Assembly: GCA_023053685.1 (NCBI GenBank)
Contig: JALIGW010000002.1
Coordinates: 247,577,356 to 247,641,355, forward strand
Direction: 5' to 3'
Length of the DNA stretch: 64,000 bases
Source of the DNA: Diadophis punctatus similis
Lineage: Eukaryota > Chordata > Lepidosauria > Squamata > Dipsadidae
This document shows, piece after piece, positions 10,328 through 21,341 of this stretch (position 1 is the first letter of the stretch; the number at the start of each line of letters is the position of its first letter). A program made the translations under genes and the position numbers. Below the pieces are notes generated by a model. That model saw only the letters and a list, made by a program, of their open reading frames with translations, was not told the origin of the DNA and did no database searches.

Positions 10328-10644
10328 AATTGCAACTAAGAGCCTGAAGCCATGGCCTTGCGTTATCTAGTAGCAACAAACAGGACACGGTAGGGACAGA
10401 GAAGGCCAATCCAAAAGGGATTTGCCTCCTCTTACAAACTGTCCAGAAAAATCCTTGGTTGTTTAAGAGCTTCAGGAAAGATTTTTTTAAAAATAGTGGT
10501 GGAAAATTGCAGCAGAACAATCCAAGGAAGTGCTTGCTTACAGATGCAGCCATGAGAGCCCAAAATCATTTTCTTCTAGCTTAAGAGAAGATAATAGCTG
10601 CAACAACCAAGAAAAAAATGGAGTTTCCAGACTCAGGAACTGCT
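10328..10644. other. Unit-specific sequence, no gene recognised
   Basis: Shared with 28554-28870. A minus-strand open frame (10302-10553) persists in both copies but begins inside the hAT element and has no family resemblance, so I treat it as chance conservation between recent duplicates. Confidence 0.4.
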
Positions 10645-10646
10645 TA

Positions 10647-10878
10647 CAGGTAGTCCTTGATTTACAACAATTCATTTAGTGACCGAAGTTACAACGGCAC
10701 TGAAAAAAGTGACCGATGACCGTTTTTCACACTTACAACCAATGTTGCAGCATCCCCACAGTCATGGGATCAAAATTCAGATGCCTGCCAACTGGTTCAT
10801 ATTTATGACGGTTGCAGTGTCCTAGGGTCACCTGATCAGCTTTTGCAAGCTTCTGACAAGCAAAGTTAATGGGAAAGC
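10647..10878. mobile_element. TA-flanked MITE of the CAGGTAGTCCTTGA family, 3'-truncated
   Basis: Starts after TA with caggtagtccttgatttaca and carries the family landmarks (catttagtgaccg, gtttttcacacttacaac, atgttgcagcatccccac, atttatgacggttgcagtgt). It runs into CR1 sequence without its right end. Unit 2 copy at 28873-29105. Complete relatives are at 12662-12998, 30435-30772 and 44806-45199. Confidence 0.7.
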
Positions 10879-11435
10879 CAGTTTGACTTTCAAGAATAGA
10901 TTGGACCGTCAGCTCTCAGAAACGGTATAGGGCAGTGGTGGCGAACCTTTTTAGGCTCGCGTGCCAAAAAGGGGGGGGGGGCGCGCTCGAGCGCGCTCCC
11001 ATGCCCAAACCCATTCCCTCCCCCCCACGCATGCGCACAACACCCCCCCCATGCTGCCCCCTGCGCATGCGCTCCCCACCCCACCTCCGTGCAAAGGCCT
11101 TACCGGAGCCTGGGACGACGAAACCTGCAAAAAGGAAGTGCGGAAAAACGCACTTCCGGTTTGTCCGTTTTGTAGTTTTTTGCATTCAGGAGCTTCAGGG
11201 AGCTTCCCTGAACCCTCCGGAGTGCAAAAGACAGCTCACCGGCAAACCGGAAGTGCGTTTTTCCGCACTTCCGGTTTGCCGGTGGGCAAGGCTCGCGTCC
11301 CCTCCGCTATGGCTCCGCGTGCCACCTGTGGCACGCGTGCCATAGGTTCGCCACCATGGGTATAGGGTTTCCTGCTTGAGCAGGGGGTTGGGCTAGATGA
11401 CCTACAAGGTCCCTTCCAACTTTGTTATTCTGTAA
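10879..11435 (+). mobile_element. CR1 3'-end fragment split by a hAT
   Basis: The segment tttcaagaatagattggacc continues, after the hAT at 10933-11359, as ggtttcctgcttgagcaggg and the CR1 3' tail. Unit 2 (29106-29205) has the same fragment without the hAT. Confidence 0.75.
10933..11359. mobile_element. hAT element in CR1, 8-bp TSD (GTATAGGG)
   Basis: Starts cagtggtggcgaacc and ends ggttcgccaccatgg. The duplication gtataggg lies at 10925-10932 and 11360-11367. The interior is GC-rich and contains a foldback around 'gcgtttttccgcacttccgg' (11250-11280). Absent from unit 2 at the same point, so it inserted after the units separated. Confidence 0.8.
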
Positions 11436-11748
11436 GAACGCCTACTTCCTTTCACAATATACTACTGCTAGGTTGCCCCTCTGCCATGCTATACTTGGCC
11501 TGTACATTTTTCTTACCAGATGGAAAGCTTTGGATCTTGTATCTTATAGTGGGTACAACCAAACGAAGAAACAGCTTGCCTTGAGAAGGTGTAGGAGCCT
11601 CATCACTGCAAGCTTTCAAGAAGAGACTGGACTTCCATCCGTCAGAAATGGTGCAGGGTCTCCTGCTTGGGCGCGGGATAGAGAGTGGGGGGGGGTTAGA
11701 CTAGATGACCTACAAGGTCCCTTCCAACTCTTGTTATTCTATTAATCC
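11436..11748 (+). mobile_element. CR1 3'-end fragment
   Basis: Degenerate CR1 C-terminal coding sequence followed by the tail 'ctacaaggtcccttccaact' and cttgttattctatta. Copies at about 29215-29518 and 42655-42935. It abuts the CpG-rich block on the side that is downstream for the minus-strand ZNF gene. Confidence 0.75.
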
Positions 11749-11962
11749 GAGGCTTTGGCGAACGTGACAATAGAGGCGTCGCTGTGACCTCCCGCCAGCC
11801 CCGCCCCTTTCGAATCTCCGCGGGATCATTCATTGAACAAAGAGACGCCGCTTGCAACTCAATGGCCCCGATGCTCTTTTTGTCATCCACCGGTGACGCC
11901 TCCGCGCCGTCTTTCTATGCCTTTCCCCGCACCTGGATGGCGGAGCTGCGTGCTATGCTTGT
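11749..11962 (-). promoter_or_regulatory. CpG-rich block, candidate promoter / first exon of ZNF-A
   Basis: About 215 bases with many CpGs in AT-rich surroundings, almost unchanged at 29519-29745 and 42939-43165. The minus strand carries an Sp1-type GC box (GGGGCGGGGC near 11806-11816) and a CCGCGG site. There is no TATA box at a fixed spot, as in many ZNF gene promoters. It lies upstream of the ZNF-A acceptor on the same strand. Promoter function and exon limits are inference; no clear splice donor is visible. Confidence 0.4.
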
Positions 11963-12659
11963 TCAATTTTCTATAGGAATAGCGAGCTCTGCAAGGACCA
12001 GCTATTGTATACTCACTTTTACCAGGAGTGTGTTAAATAGGTGCAGGGTTTTTTTTAAAGAAATTATTTACTCAAGGATAATTTCCCTTTAACATCCCCC
12101 TAGGCCTCCTTCCTGGATTTCTTACTCTCCGATCTTTTCTTTTTCTGAAAGTTTCAAATTTAACTTACCCTTTCCGAACTGTTGAGATTCTCCCAGCAAA
12201 ATTAAACACCACCACCACCAAACTAAAAGTTTTATCCAAAGGAGCTGCAGGAAAAGGAATTCAGTAAGAGTGGGGGGGGGGGGGTGGAGTTTACATCTCG
12301 GGATCTACTCTAGCTGCTGAACTCTATGCTTTTAACCCGTTCAGCTTTTGGGGAAGTTGCATGGTTTCACTATGACTATATGGTTGTAAAATGATCTCCC
12401 AACCAATCCTGCTTCCTTAAGCAGAATTCAGCAGCCAGAACAGCATTTTACAGCACAGATTTAAAGCAACATGGAACAAAAAATGTATTTGCAATAACGA
12501 TTCCATTCTGGAATAAGTTCTCCTATGGATTAACTTTAGTTAGCCTTTGTTATAACTGGAACCAAAAGAGTGTTCAGAACTGGTCCTAAACTGGTTTTGA
12601 GGAAGTGTGTTTAAAGGTACAGGTACAAAGAACTTCCCAGCAGTATGCATGACAATAAA
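11963..12659. other. Unit sequence upstream of the CpG block; no gene
   Basis: Conserved in units 2 (29746-30432) and 3 (43166-43815), including a G12-13 run near 12273-12285. No repeat family or coding frame recognised. Confidence 0.4.
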
Positions 12660-12661
12660 TA

Positions 12662-12998
12662 CAGGTAGACCTCGACTTACAACAGTTCATTTAGTGACCG
12701 TGCAAAGTTAGAACGGCACTCAAAAAAGTGACTTATGACTATTTTTCACAGTTACGACCTTTGCAGCATCCCCATGATCATGTGATCAAAATTCAGACGC
12801 TTGGCAACTGGTTCATATTTATGACGGTCACAGCATCCTGGGGCCATGTGATCCCCTTTTGTGACCTTCAGACAAGCAAAGTCAATGGAGAAGCCAGATT
12901 CACTTAACAACCGTGTCACTAGCTTAACAACTGCCATCATTCACTTAACAACTGAGACAAGGAAGGTCATAAAATGGTTGCAATTCAAGAACTAACTG
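12662..12998. mobile_element. Complete TA-flanked MITE (CAGGTAG family)
   Basis: Between TA (12660-12661) and TA (12999-13000), starting caggtagacctcgacttaca and ending caagaactaactg. The ends are imperfect inverted repeats (CAGGTAG / CTAACTG). The unit 2 and unit 3 copies are at the same place. TA duplication suggests Tc1/mariner mobilisation. Confidence 0.7.
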
Positions 12999-13000
12999 TA

Positions 13001-13499
13001 GGTGCATGTTGTTGACATAAAATTGCTACATTACACATGCTCAAATGTCCAGTGTGTTGTGGATCCAGTGACTGTATGAAAGGAAACTTCTGAGCTTTTA
13101 GGGTAATAGACATGATGGCAGGCTGGGGAATTCTGGGAGTTGAAGTCTACGCATCTTGAAGTGGCCAAATTTGAGAAGCCCTGCTCTAAGCTATCCGTTT
13201 AGACATGTATCACATGACTTAGGCAAATTTCAGCAATCCTTGCCGCTGTCATTAAGCAAGGACTTAATTGCAGGATAGGATAGGGATAAGGATAAAGATA
13301 GGATTAGGATTAGGATAAGATAGGATTAGGACAGGACAGGACAGAATAGAACTCTTTATTGGCCAAGTATGATTGGACACTTAAGGAATTTGTCTCCGGT
13401 ACATCAGCCACCAGTGTATATACAAGTAACAAGTGATAAATCATGATCATAATCATGAAATATAATGCTCATAAATCATAAGATACAACTCTCAGTTAT
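13001..13499. repeat. Squamate repeat mosaic with GGATA/GGATTA microsatellite
   Basis: Contains a common squamate repeat (ggctggggaattctgggagt at about 13122), a GGATA/GGATTA microsatellite at 13274-13345 and the element 'ctttattggccaagtatgat' to which such microsatellites are attached in snakes. Paralogues at 30775-31285 and 45866-46075. No gene. Confidence 0.65.
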
Positions 13500-14125
13500 A
13501 GTCAATCAATCGGAATAGAGCTGGAAGGGACCTTGGAGGTCTTCTAGTCCAACCCCCTGCTCAAGCAGGAGACCTTATACCATTTCAGACAAGTGATTGT
13601 TAGATTCTTCTTAAAAAGGTGTGATGAAGCACCCACACCTTCTGAAGGCAAGTGGTTCCACTGGTTAATTGTCCTCACTGTTAGGAAGTTTCTCCTTACT
13701 TCCTGGTTGCTTCTCTCTTTGATTAGTTTCCATCCATTGCTTCTTGTCTTGCCTTCTGGGGCTTTGATAAATAAGTTGACCCCTTCCTTTTTGTGGCATC
13801 CTCTGGAATACTGCTATCATGTCCTCCCCCAATCCTCCTTTTCTCTAGACTAGCCAAACCCAAATCCTGCAACCATTCTTCATACTGTACGTTTTATTCC
13901 CCAGGCCTTTAATCATCTTAGTTGCTCTACTTTGCACTTTTTCCAAACTCAACATCTTTTTTGTAATGTGGTGACCAAAACTGGATGCAGTATTCCAGGT
14001 GTGGCCTTACTTAAGGCTTTATAAAGCGGTACTAATACTTCCTGTGATTTTGATTCTATGCCTCTGTATATACAACCCAGGATTCTGTTAGCATTTTTGG
14101 CTGCTGCCACACACTGCTGGCTTAT
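13500..14125 (-). mobile_element. CR1 3'-end copy, minus strand
   Basis: The tail (reverse of ggaccttggaggtcttctag) is followed on the minus strand by degenerate CR1 ORF2 C-terminal coding sequence up to about 14125. Copies at 31287-31915 and 46070-46920. Confidence 0.8.
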
Positions 14126-14648
14126 AGAGACCTATTATGTGATTTGACATGAGAGGGCATCAGATAGTGTTGTGGGAATGAATTGTTTAGCAGAGTGATG
14201 ACATGGGGGGGAACTGTCCTTGTGTCTAGTTGTTTTGTCGTATGAACAAATTGCCATATGTTGGATTGCAATCAGGTGTCCAGGGGATTCTGGGATGGTT
14301 GGAATTTTATGGACTGGTCATAAATTCCCCTCATTCAATGCCACCAGGGGTTATTAACCAAGCACTACCTCTCTGTGCTGCCTATTCTACGTTATAGTAA
14401 TTTAGGCACTGCTTTCACGTCACCACAGCCACAGAGTGGCTGAACTGATGTACGATTGAAAATTTAAATTTATACTAAAGAGGGAAGGCAAGCTCAGGAA
14501 AACAGATTGGTATTTAGAGATGCAGAATGCACAAGAGACAGAGTACAAGCAGGTTAACAATTGCAGTGCTTTAAAAACCTACTATATGTGTGGAGACCTT
14601 ACAACTGAGCAAGAGTTACTTTTTTATTATTAAATTTATTAATAAACA
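14126..14648. other. Unit sequence, no gene recognised
   Basis: Repeated at 31916-32416, 47090-47320 plus 47760-48010, and 57295-57750. The first 150 bases (gaatgaattgtttagcagag...) resemble an interspersed snake repeat; the remainder is unit-specific. It ends abruptly at the Tc1 fragment. Confidence 0.4.
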
Positions 14649-14650
14649 TA

Positions 14651-14994
<344 letters not shown>

Positions 14995-16239
14995 TCATGT
15001 GTGAGTTCTCTGGTGTTTAACCAAATTGGACTTCCGACTGAAACGTTTCCCACAATCAGTACATTCAAAGGGTTTCTCTCCTGTGTGAGTCCTCTGGTGG
15101 TTCACCAGGCTGGAATTCTGACTGAAACTTTTCCCACAATCAGGACATTCAAACGGTTTCTCTCCTGTGTGAGTTGTCTGGTGGTTCACCAAGCTGGAAA
15201 TCTGACTGAAACTTTTCCCACACTCAGGACATTCAAATGGTTTCTCTCCTGTGTGAGTCCTCTGGTGTATCACTAGGTAGGAATTCTGACTGAAACATTT
15301 CCCACAATCAGGACATTCAAATGGTTTGTTTCCTGTGTGAGTCCTCTGGTGTTTCACCAGGTAGGAATGCTGACTGAAACATTTCCCACAATCAGGACAT
15401 TCAAAGGGTTTCTTTCCTGTGTGAGTCCTCTGGTGTACAACAAGGTTGGAACGATAACTGAAACTTTTCCCACAATCTGGACACTCATATGGTTTCTCTC
15501 CTGTGTGAGTCCTCTGGTGGTTCACTAGACTGCAGTTCTGACTGAAACCTTTCCCACAATCTGGACACTCATATGGTTTCTCTCCTGTGTGAGTTCTCCT
15601 GTGTATCCCTAGGTGGGAACTCTGGCTGAAAGATTTCCCACAATCAAGACATTGAAAAGGTTTCTCTCCTGTGTGTGTCCTCTGGTGGATCAGCAGCCTG
15701 GAATTCTGACTGAAACTTTTCCCACAATCAGAACATTCAAAGGGTTTCTCTCCTGTGTGAATCCTCTGGTGTATTTTTAATTGGGAATTCTGACTGAAGC
15801 TTTTCCCACATTCAGGACATGCAAAGGGTTTCTCTCCAGTGTGAATCCTCTGGTGTGTCATCAAGCTGGAATTGTTACCAAAACGTTTCCCACAATCAGG
15901 ACATTCAAAAGGTTTTTCTCTTGTGTGAGTCCTCTGGTGTTTCACCAGGCTGGAATTCTGACTGAAATGTTTCCCACTATCAGGACATTCGACAGGTGTC
16001 TTTCCTGTGTGAGTCCTCTGGTGTATCACAAAGTTGCCATGCTTGTGAAAGCATTTACCACACTGGGAGCAGTTGTAAGGCATCTCTCCTATGAGAATCC
16101 TTCTATGAATCACAAGGGAGCTATTCTGACCAAAACTTTTGCCACATTCAGAGTATTTGTATGGCTTTTCTCCAGTGTGTATCCTCTTGTGATTTGAACT
16201 CTGTGCTTTTCCCACAATAACTATTAACTGTGTGGCTTT
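14995..16239 (-). CDS. ZNF-B: C2H2 zinc-finger exon (14 fingers), truncated
   Basis: The acceptor (…tttccttcag) is right of 16239. The frame reads [16 protein letters not shown] before the fingers. There are fourteen finger units, of which the first ([10 protein letters not shown]) and third ([10 protein letters not shown]) have lost a Cys. It matches the 5' part of ZNF-D almost residue for residue but lacks two ZNF-D fingers ([14 protein letters not shown] and [14 protein letters not shown]). The frame ends at TGA where the linker Gly (GGA) is expected, after QRTHT. No CpG block follows on its 5' side: L1 3' material replaces the unit from about 16450. Probably a decayed paralogue of ZNF-D. 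Confidence 0.75.
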   Translation of the reverse strand, partial: KATQLIVIVGKAQSSNHKRIHTGEKPYKYSECGKSFGQNSSLVIHRRILIGEMPYNCSQCGKCFHKHGNFVIHQRTHTGKTPVECPDSGKHFSQNSSLVKHQRTHTREKPFECPDCGKRFGNNSSLMTHQRIHTGEKPFACPECGKSFSQNSQLKIHQRIHTGEKPFECSDCGKSFSQNSRLLIHQRTHTGEKPFQCLDCGKSFSQSSHLGIHRRTHTGEKPYECPDCGKGFSQNCSLVNHQRTHTGEKPYECPDCGKSFSYRSNLVVHQRTHTGKKPFECPDCGKCFSQHSYLVKHQRTHTGNKPFECPDCGKCFSQNSYLVIHQRTHTGEKPFECPECGKSFSQISSLVNHQTTHTGEKPFECPDCGKSFSQNSSLVNHQRTHTGEKPFECTDCGKRFSRKSNLVKHQRTHT

Positions 16240-16449
16240 CTGAAGGAAATGGAAAATATTTTTTATTTCTGCTTCAATTTGCTTTGCTTTTCAATGTTGC
16301 TTGTTGTCCAGTGTTCTTATATTGGCATCATCTTTGTCTGTAAGATTCAAATGAAAGTGTAAGTTTTATTGTTTATGAAATGGTTGCAGAAGATGTGAAA
16401 AAAAAGTAGTACAGGTAATCCTTGAGGTACAACAGGCCATTCAACCAAA
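16240..16449. other. Conserved intron flank of ZNF-B
   Basis: Same sequence as right of the other ZNF exons (tgcttgttgtccagtgttct, ttattgtttatgaaatggtt, aggtaatccttgaggtac). It is cut at about 16450 where an L1 3' region begins. Confidence 0.6.
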
Positions 16450-17090
16450 GTTTGAAGTTATTGTATTTTAAAGATAAGGAAAATGAATACAGACAACCCA
16501 GATGACAAAATTATATGGATAAGGATGTAGCAATATAATACTATAAAAATATACCTAGAAATTATTACTATGAACAGATTTTTGGATTAAAAAAGATTTA
16601 AGAATAACAATTTTAAATGTAAGTTAAGGAGAGGAATGACTTATCTGTCTATTAAAAGTTATTGGAAACAAATACACTCAGGAAAGGAGAAGAAGGAGGA
16701 AGAGGAAGTAGTAGAGAAGAGGAAGAATGTAGGTAGGGGAGGAAGAAGAAAGAAGAAGAGGGAGGAGAGGAGGAGGAGAAAAAGATAGATGGAAGAAGGA
16801 GAAGAAGGAAGAGAGGAGAGAAGGAGGAAGAAAGTAGGAGAAGGGGAGAAGCCTAGTGGGAAGGGAGTGACTGAATTTGATATGCTAGGTCAGATAAGCG
16901 ATTTTAATAATGATAGAAGTTAAAATACTATATTTGGATATTGAACATTGGGTATATAACAAAAAAAAATTTATGTTAATTCTTGATAACACATCATGGT
17001 ATATGTATGAATATTTATATGAAAAATGTTTAAAAAATTAAAAAAAATTAAAAAAGTAGTTTTAAGTATATTATGTAATACTTATTAAAT
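16450..17090 (+). mobile_element. L1 LINE 3' region (probable 3'UTR)
   Basis: AT-rich, with a 140-base purine tract of GAA/GGA type (16680-16860) followed by a poly-A-like end (gaaaaatgtttaaaaaatta...). This architecture is usual for L1 3'UTRs, and the local style resembles the L1 region downstream of 63130. No coding motif, so the family call is inferred. Confidence 0.45.
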
Positions 17091-17484
17091 ATTTCACTTG
17101 TTAAACTGTCTTATTTAATGCCAAATTTTAGATTAATTTCAACTTGCTATTTGAGCCTTTTGCTTGTAAATAAATTGATTGATATTACTGCTAAAAAAAG
17201 CCACATAAATTTTAACAGCATCTGTACAAGTATAATCTGAAATGTAACAGTGTCCTGTTTAGTATTAAGATAAGGCAGCTAAGTTAAACCCTGACTTAGT
17301 CATGTTTGGAGTAGATCTATTTAAATAATTGAGAGGAGTTAGTGTGACTACATTTAAGAAAACTTTCTGGCATTAATGTACTGCCATAATGTACATTTCT
17401 ACAATTCTTTGCTATTTCTATATATAAACTTAACCTCTAACCACCTCCCCATATAAAAGTTTTAGAGAACCCATTCCAGGGGTG
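17091..17484. other. AT-rich sequence, nothing recognised
   Basis: No open frame, repeat family or paralogous copy found in the window. Confidence 0.3.
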
Positions 17485-17486
17485 GG

Positions 17487-17733
17487 TTCCAATTTTTTTT
17501 ACTACTGCTCTATGGGCGTGGCTTATTTTGTGGGTGTGGCTTGCTGGCCATGTGACCGGGTGGGAGTGGCTTGCTGGCCATGTGACCAAGTGTCTGAATT
17601 TTGATCACATGACCCTGGGGATGCTGGAACGGTCGTTAAGTGTGAAAAATGGTCATAAGTCACATTTTTCAGTGCCGTTGTAACTTTGAACGGTCACTAA
17701 ACGAACTGTTGTAAGTCGAGGACTTACCTATTC
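17487..17733. mobile_element. Chimera of hAT left end and CAGGTAG MITE
   Basis: Starts caggggtgggttccaatttt like the hAT at 9443. After two 'gcttgctggccatgtgacc' repeats it switches to the CAGGTAG-family MITE in reverse (atcacatgaccctggggatg... gttgtaagtcgaggacttac). Confidence 0.6.
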
Positions 17734-18689
17734 AAGGACATAATCTGACTAAGCAATTTTAATTCATTGAAAAGAAACCCCAAATAATTGGGCAGCTTAA
17801 AATGTTTAATAAGTGCCTGAACACAACACAGTTGTAGGTATTGGAGGGTATTTATTGTGCCATGGTTTCTACGCTTCATACATTATGATGGCTGCAGATA
17901 AATGTTGTTTTCCGTATTTATCCTTCCTGCATTTACTATTGTCCATCTTCTTTCCTATCACAGAAAATTCACTGAGAAGGAGATAAAATAGCTGAATTGT
18001 TTATTTTAAATAAACGTCCCGAAGGCCGAAAAGTCACCTGCCTGAAAGATATTTCTTTCCCACAATGGAATCAACTCACCTAAAATGGTGCCTACACCTG
18101 CTAAAAACAAAGCCATATGTGCACCTTTTAACCTCTTTCTTGAAAAATGATTTCATTCATGAATAAATAACTAAGGAAAACGGAGAGTATTGCTATTAAC
18201 TATCATTACCAGGGCAAAGCAGATGGCATCACTCTCAGCGATTATTATTACACCACTATTAGTGATCATTCTTATTATCTGTCATTTATACACATCATCA
18301 GTCTTCCGTGGCACTTTTACAAGTCAGAGCTCCCTGCCTGAAGAGCTTATAATGAAGCATAAAAGCAGAATTACAATCCTCATCAACACCCTATTATTGT
18401 GTGTTTTATTGTAGAGACACAGAGACACAGCATCCAAGTTGGGCACGCTTAAACATGTTGAAATAAGTAAATAAAATAAATACATAATGAGAAGGGGAAT
18501 GGAATGAGGTCCCTGCAGAACATTAGAGATTCTCAAGATATCCTTCACATAAAATGTAAGGGAATTGAAAGTCCCCAGCTGTTTTGAAGGCATGTTTTTC
18601 AGCTTCCTGCTGCATCAACCATGTGTCTGTCTGTGTGTATGTGTGTGTACTTCCTTGACTCTCTTGCTTCCATTGCCACCATAACCTTA
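17734..18689. other. Sequence without recognisable features
   Basis: About 950 bases with no paralogue in the window, no long open frame with family resemblance and no transposon ends. A small repeat of 'agacacag' occurs near 18416. It may be ancestral single-copy DNA. Confidence 0.3.
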
Positions 18690-18868
18690 GTTACAGAATA
18701 GAGTTGGAAAAGACCTTGGTGGTCACCTAGTCCAACCCTCTGCTCAAGCAGGAGACCCTTCACCATGTCAGACAAGTGGCTGTCCCAGTCTCTTCTTAAA
18801 AACCTCCAGTGATGAAGCACCCACCACTCCTGAAGGCAAGCCATTCCCACCGGTTAACCTCAGATACA
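18690..18868 (-). mobile_element. CR1 3'-end fragment, minus strand
   Basis: Reverse of the CR1 tail (gaccttggtggtcacctagt, ccaaccctctgctcaagcag) with short degenerate C-terminal coding sequence. Confidence 0.75.
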
Positions 18869-18877
18869 CCATTTGTA

Positions 18878-19137
18878 AGTCCGAGTAGGGGGATCAATTG
18901 CGCAATTCTGCCCAGATTGTCTGTCTCCCCTTTCTTTCTCGACCAAACAATGTCGGTTGGTGGGGCCACGGGGGAGAGCCTTCTCTGTGGGAACCCCATC
19001 CCTCTGGAACCAACTCCCACCAGAGATCACGTGATCACTGAGATGCTGCAACAGCTGTAAGTGAAAAACGGTCATGTCACTTTTTTCAGTGCCACTATAA
19101 CTAAAGAAATGGTTGTAAGTCAAGAAATACCTGTATG
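18878..19137 (+). mobile_element. L2-type LINE fragment followed by MITE fragment
   Basis: The plus strand resembles the L2 ORF2 C-terminus seen intact at 56820-56980 (gggagagccttctctgtggg, ctctggaaccaactcccacc). From about 19020 it joins CAGGTAG-family MITE sequence ending aagtcaagaaatacctg. Confidence 0.55.
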
Positions 19138-19139
19138 CA

Positions 19140-19712
19140 GAAGTGGTGACAGGGTTCCAAATAGCATTCAAGCGGAAATCAGAGTCCAAGGCAAAGAGTT
19201 CCTCAAAGTTCCAATTTATTGCTGAAGCCATGTTGGCACATCCAAAGGGAAACCCCAATCTGACTTTCCCCCCGTTTCCCACCCAGTAGGAAGTTGGCAC
19301 CCCTTGTCCTACACCCCCAACTGGGTCACATTTTCCACTCATCTTCTGCCTGCGTGGCCGTTCCTCCTCTCAGTTTCCGGACAGGTGCTGGACAAAGGAT
19401 GACCTTGAAGATCTAGTAAGAATGTGTTATGTCTATGTTTGCTCCCTTATGCAATCCCCCCTCCCCGGTTCCCACAATCAGCAGCCTTCTAAGAAATAAT
19501 GTGGCGAGCGATGCTCTAAGTCCAACATCGCTTGACAGGCAACCTCCCCTTCAAGAAAAAACCGTATCCTACAGAGGAAGGAGAGAGAGAGAGAACACAG
19601 GGGATTAACTCAACAGCCTTAACCACCCCTCCCTCCCCCAGGGGGACCCTTTGGCTTATCTGGGTACTTGTCATGGAATTGTTTGACTAATCTGTCTGCT
19701 TTCACTTTCCAA
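19140..19712 (-). mobile_element. Gypsy element 3' end / probable LTR
   Basis: Lies 3' of the integrase on the minus strand. It contains a polyadenylation-type hexamer (AATAAA at about 19220, minus strand) as in an LTR R region, and 'gaattaaccacccctccctc'-like repeats near the integrase end. LTR borders and a partner LTR were not found, so this is tentative. Confidence 0.4.
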
Positions 19713-20147
19713 CTATTTACCCATGTGGATTCGGACAAAGGGTACCCCTTCCAATGAATTAACCACCCCTCCCTCCCCCAGGGACATGGAAGTGGGTGCT
19801 TCCGTGGGTAGTTCCAGCATGGGAACGAACTCTTGGCTGCTGGTGATCTGGAAAGGGGTTAAGCCAGTGCTGTTGTGTATGGCGTTGTTATACGCTACTT
19901 CTGCAAATGGTAGCAGCTCCGCCCAATTGTCTTGTTGGTAATCTACATAAAAACGTTGGTATTGTTCCACCATTGCGTTGGCGCTCTTCGCGGCACCGTT
20001 TGTAGCAGGATGGAAAGCCGAGCTGAGTCCTTGTGTGGATCCAATTGCGCATAGAAACTCTCTCCAGAACTTGGCGGTGAACTGTACGCCTCTATCAGAA
20101 ATGATTCTCTTTGGGACTCCATGCAAGTGGTAGATGTGCACCATCAA
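19713..20147 (-). pseudogene. Gypsy integrase core fragment
   Basis: Minus-strand frame with YHLHGVPKRIISDRGVQF (second catalytic Asp in SDRG) and FAEVAYNNAIHNSTGLTPF, typical of vertebrate Ty3/Gypsy integrases. The position expected to hold the third catalytic Glu (usual pattern NGQxER) reads NGAAKS, so the active site is lost. The upstream part of pol is separated by a SINE. Confidence 0.85.
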
Positions 20148-20150
20148 AAT

Positions 20151-20397
20151 GAGCCGAGGTGGCGCAGCGGTTAGAGGCAGGTACTGCAGGCCACTTTAGC
20201 TGACACTGATCCGCAGGTCAGCGGTTCAAATCTCACCGGCTCAAGGTTGACTCAGCCTTCCATCCTTCCGAGGTAGGTAAAATGAGGACCCAGATTGTTG
20301 GGGGCAATATAAATATACATTGCTTATTGGTGTAAACCGCTTAGAGAGTGCTTGCACTGTGAGGCGGTATATAAATCTCACAAATAAATAAATAAAT
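20151..20397 (+). mobile_element. tRNA-derived SINE (Sauria type) inside Gypsy pol
   Basis: Head gagccgaggtggcgcagcgg with a B-box-like ggttcaaatctc. Body ggttgactcagccttccatc and gaggacccagattgttgggg. Tail taaaccgcttagagagtgct, gcggtatataaat and an AAAT repeat. It interrupts the integrase frame in plus orientation. Confidence 0.85.
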
Positions 20398-20417
20398 GTG
20401 CTTGAGGAAAAGCTTTA

Positions 20418-20663
20418 CTAAGTGTCAGGCGGATGGCAGTCCGGAACAGGCAACAAAATGGGCTTGCCTGGAGAATAAATCGTCCAGATCACTGTATTTC
20501 CTTTGCTGGTTGGGAGTTCCACAGTGAAGTCCATAGCTATCTCTTCCCAGGGTTTGCTTGGGTCAGCCACCTGCTGTAGGAGTCCAGGTGGTTTTCCTGG
20601 CCAGTGCTTCCTGGTGGCGCAGGTGGCACAGCTTTTTACATAGTCCTCCACCTCCGTTTTCAT
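20418..20663 (-). pseudogene. Gypsy integrase N-terminal (H2C2) fragment
   Basis: Contains SCATCATRKHWPGKPPGLLQ (Cys pair of the H2C2 zinc-binding domain) and the MDFTVELP block with the first catalytic Asp. The usual DRFSK segment is replaced (IYSPGKP) and the frame is lost towards the SINE. Confidence 0.8.
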
Positions 20664-20955
20664 TTTTGACCACCAAAACTGCCGTCGTGTCAGGTGGAGG
20701 GTCTTCAGGAACCCAAAGTGTCCTCCCAGCTTGGAGTCGTGACTTCATTGGAGCACTTGCAATCTGAGGCTGGCAGGCACGTATAGTTTGGATCCCTTCC
20801 AAGCCAATCCTTCTCTCATAGTCAAGATGTCCTTGTTGTCATTGAGCCAGGGGTCGTTGGGCAGGGCTGCCTTAAATTTGTCAACCCACTCCTCCTGGCT
20901 CCGGGCAGCAGACCGTCTGGTTTGGGGGGAAAAAGGGCCTCAAGGTTCTTATGGT
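20664..20955 (-). pseudogene. Gypsy pol spacer between RNase H and integrase, frame-broken
   Basis: Minus-strand sequence between the two recognised domains; several frames hold short fragments only. The order fits a continuous but decayed pol gene. Confidence 0.5.
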
Positions 20956-21283
20956 CTATCCATACCTCGAAAGGTATCTTGCCCCCTTATAGGAATTGCC
21001 TCCAAGCAAGCAACGCCCAACAAACGGCAGAGGCTTCTTTCTTGCAAACGGCCTATCTCCTATCGGTCGCGGTAAGTTTTTCAAAACATAAGTGCATGGC
21101 AGGAGTTGGCCTCTCTCATCTCTCTGCAACAGTACCGCTGCCATAGCCACATCGCTCGGGTCTGACTGAATGATGAATTGTCGGTCTGGATCGGGATGCT
21201 GTAGGATTAGCTCCTGGGCGAAAAGTCGCTTCAGTCTTTCAAAGGCTTTTTGGCAATCCATTGTCCAGCCAATTGTTTCCCAC
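20956..21283 (-). pseudogene. Gypsy RNase H domain fragment fused to zinc finger
   Basis: [39 protein letters not shown] and LLQRDERGQLLPCTYV are characteristic of the Ty3/Gypsy RNase H start. Towards 21283 the frame changes to zinc-finger sequence without any LTR or duplication, so a rearrangement removed the reverse transcriptase part. The same join is at bases 1-60. Confidence 0.8.
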
Positions 21284-21330
21284 AATCAGGACATTCAAAA
21301 GGTTTTTCTCCTGTGTGAGTTCTCTGGTGA
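21284..21330 (-). pseudogene. Zinc-finger fragment between Gypsy and CR1
   Basis: The 3'-most remnant of the ZNF-C array (linker plus finger start, minus strand), equivalent to bases 61-111. Confidence 0.7.
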
Positions 21331-21341
21331 TACATCAACTC

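Noticed and set aside
5400..11750. Search for a KRAB, SCAN or BTB exon between the ZNF-A exon and the CpG block
   Set aside because: No segment with a recognisable motif (such as VTFEDVAV-like) found in either strand; short divergent exons could have been missed.
11696..11890. 64-residue minus-strand frame conserved in units 1 and 2 (MDDKKS...)
   Set aside because: It reads through the CpG block into a CR1 tail; conservation is explained by the recent duplication, and unit 3 loses the start.
13274..13345. GGATA/GGATTA array considered as telomere-like repeat
   Set aside because: The unit is not TTAGGG on either strand throughout, and the same microsatellite recurs next to the same interspersed element in all units.
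20151..20397. tRNA gene at the SINE head
   Set aside because: A B-box-like motif exists but the cloverleaf is not complete and the body and tail are SINE-specific.
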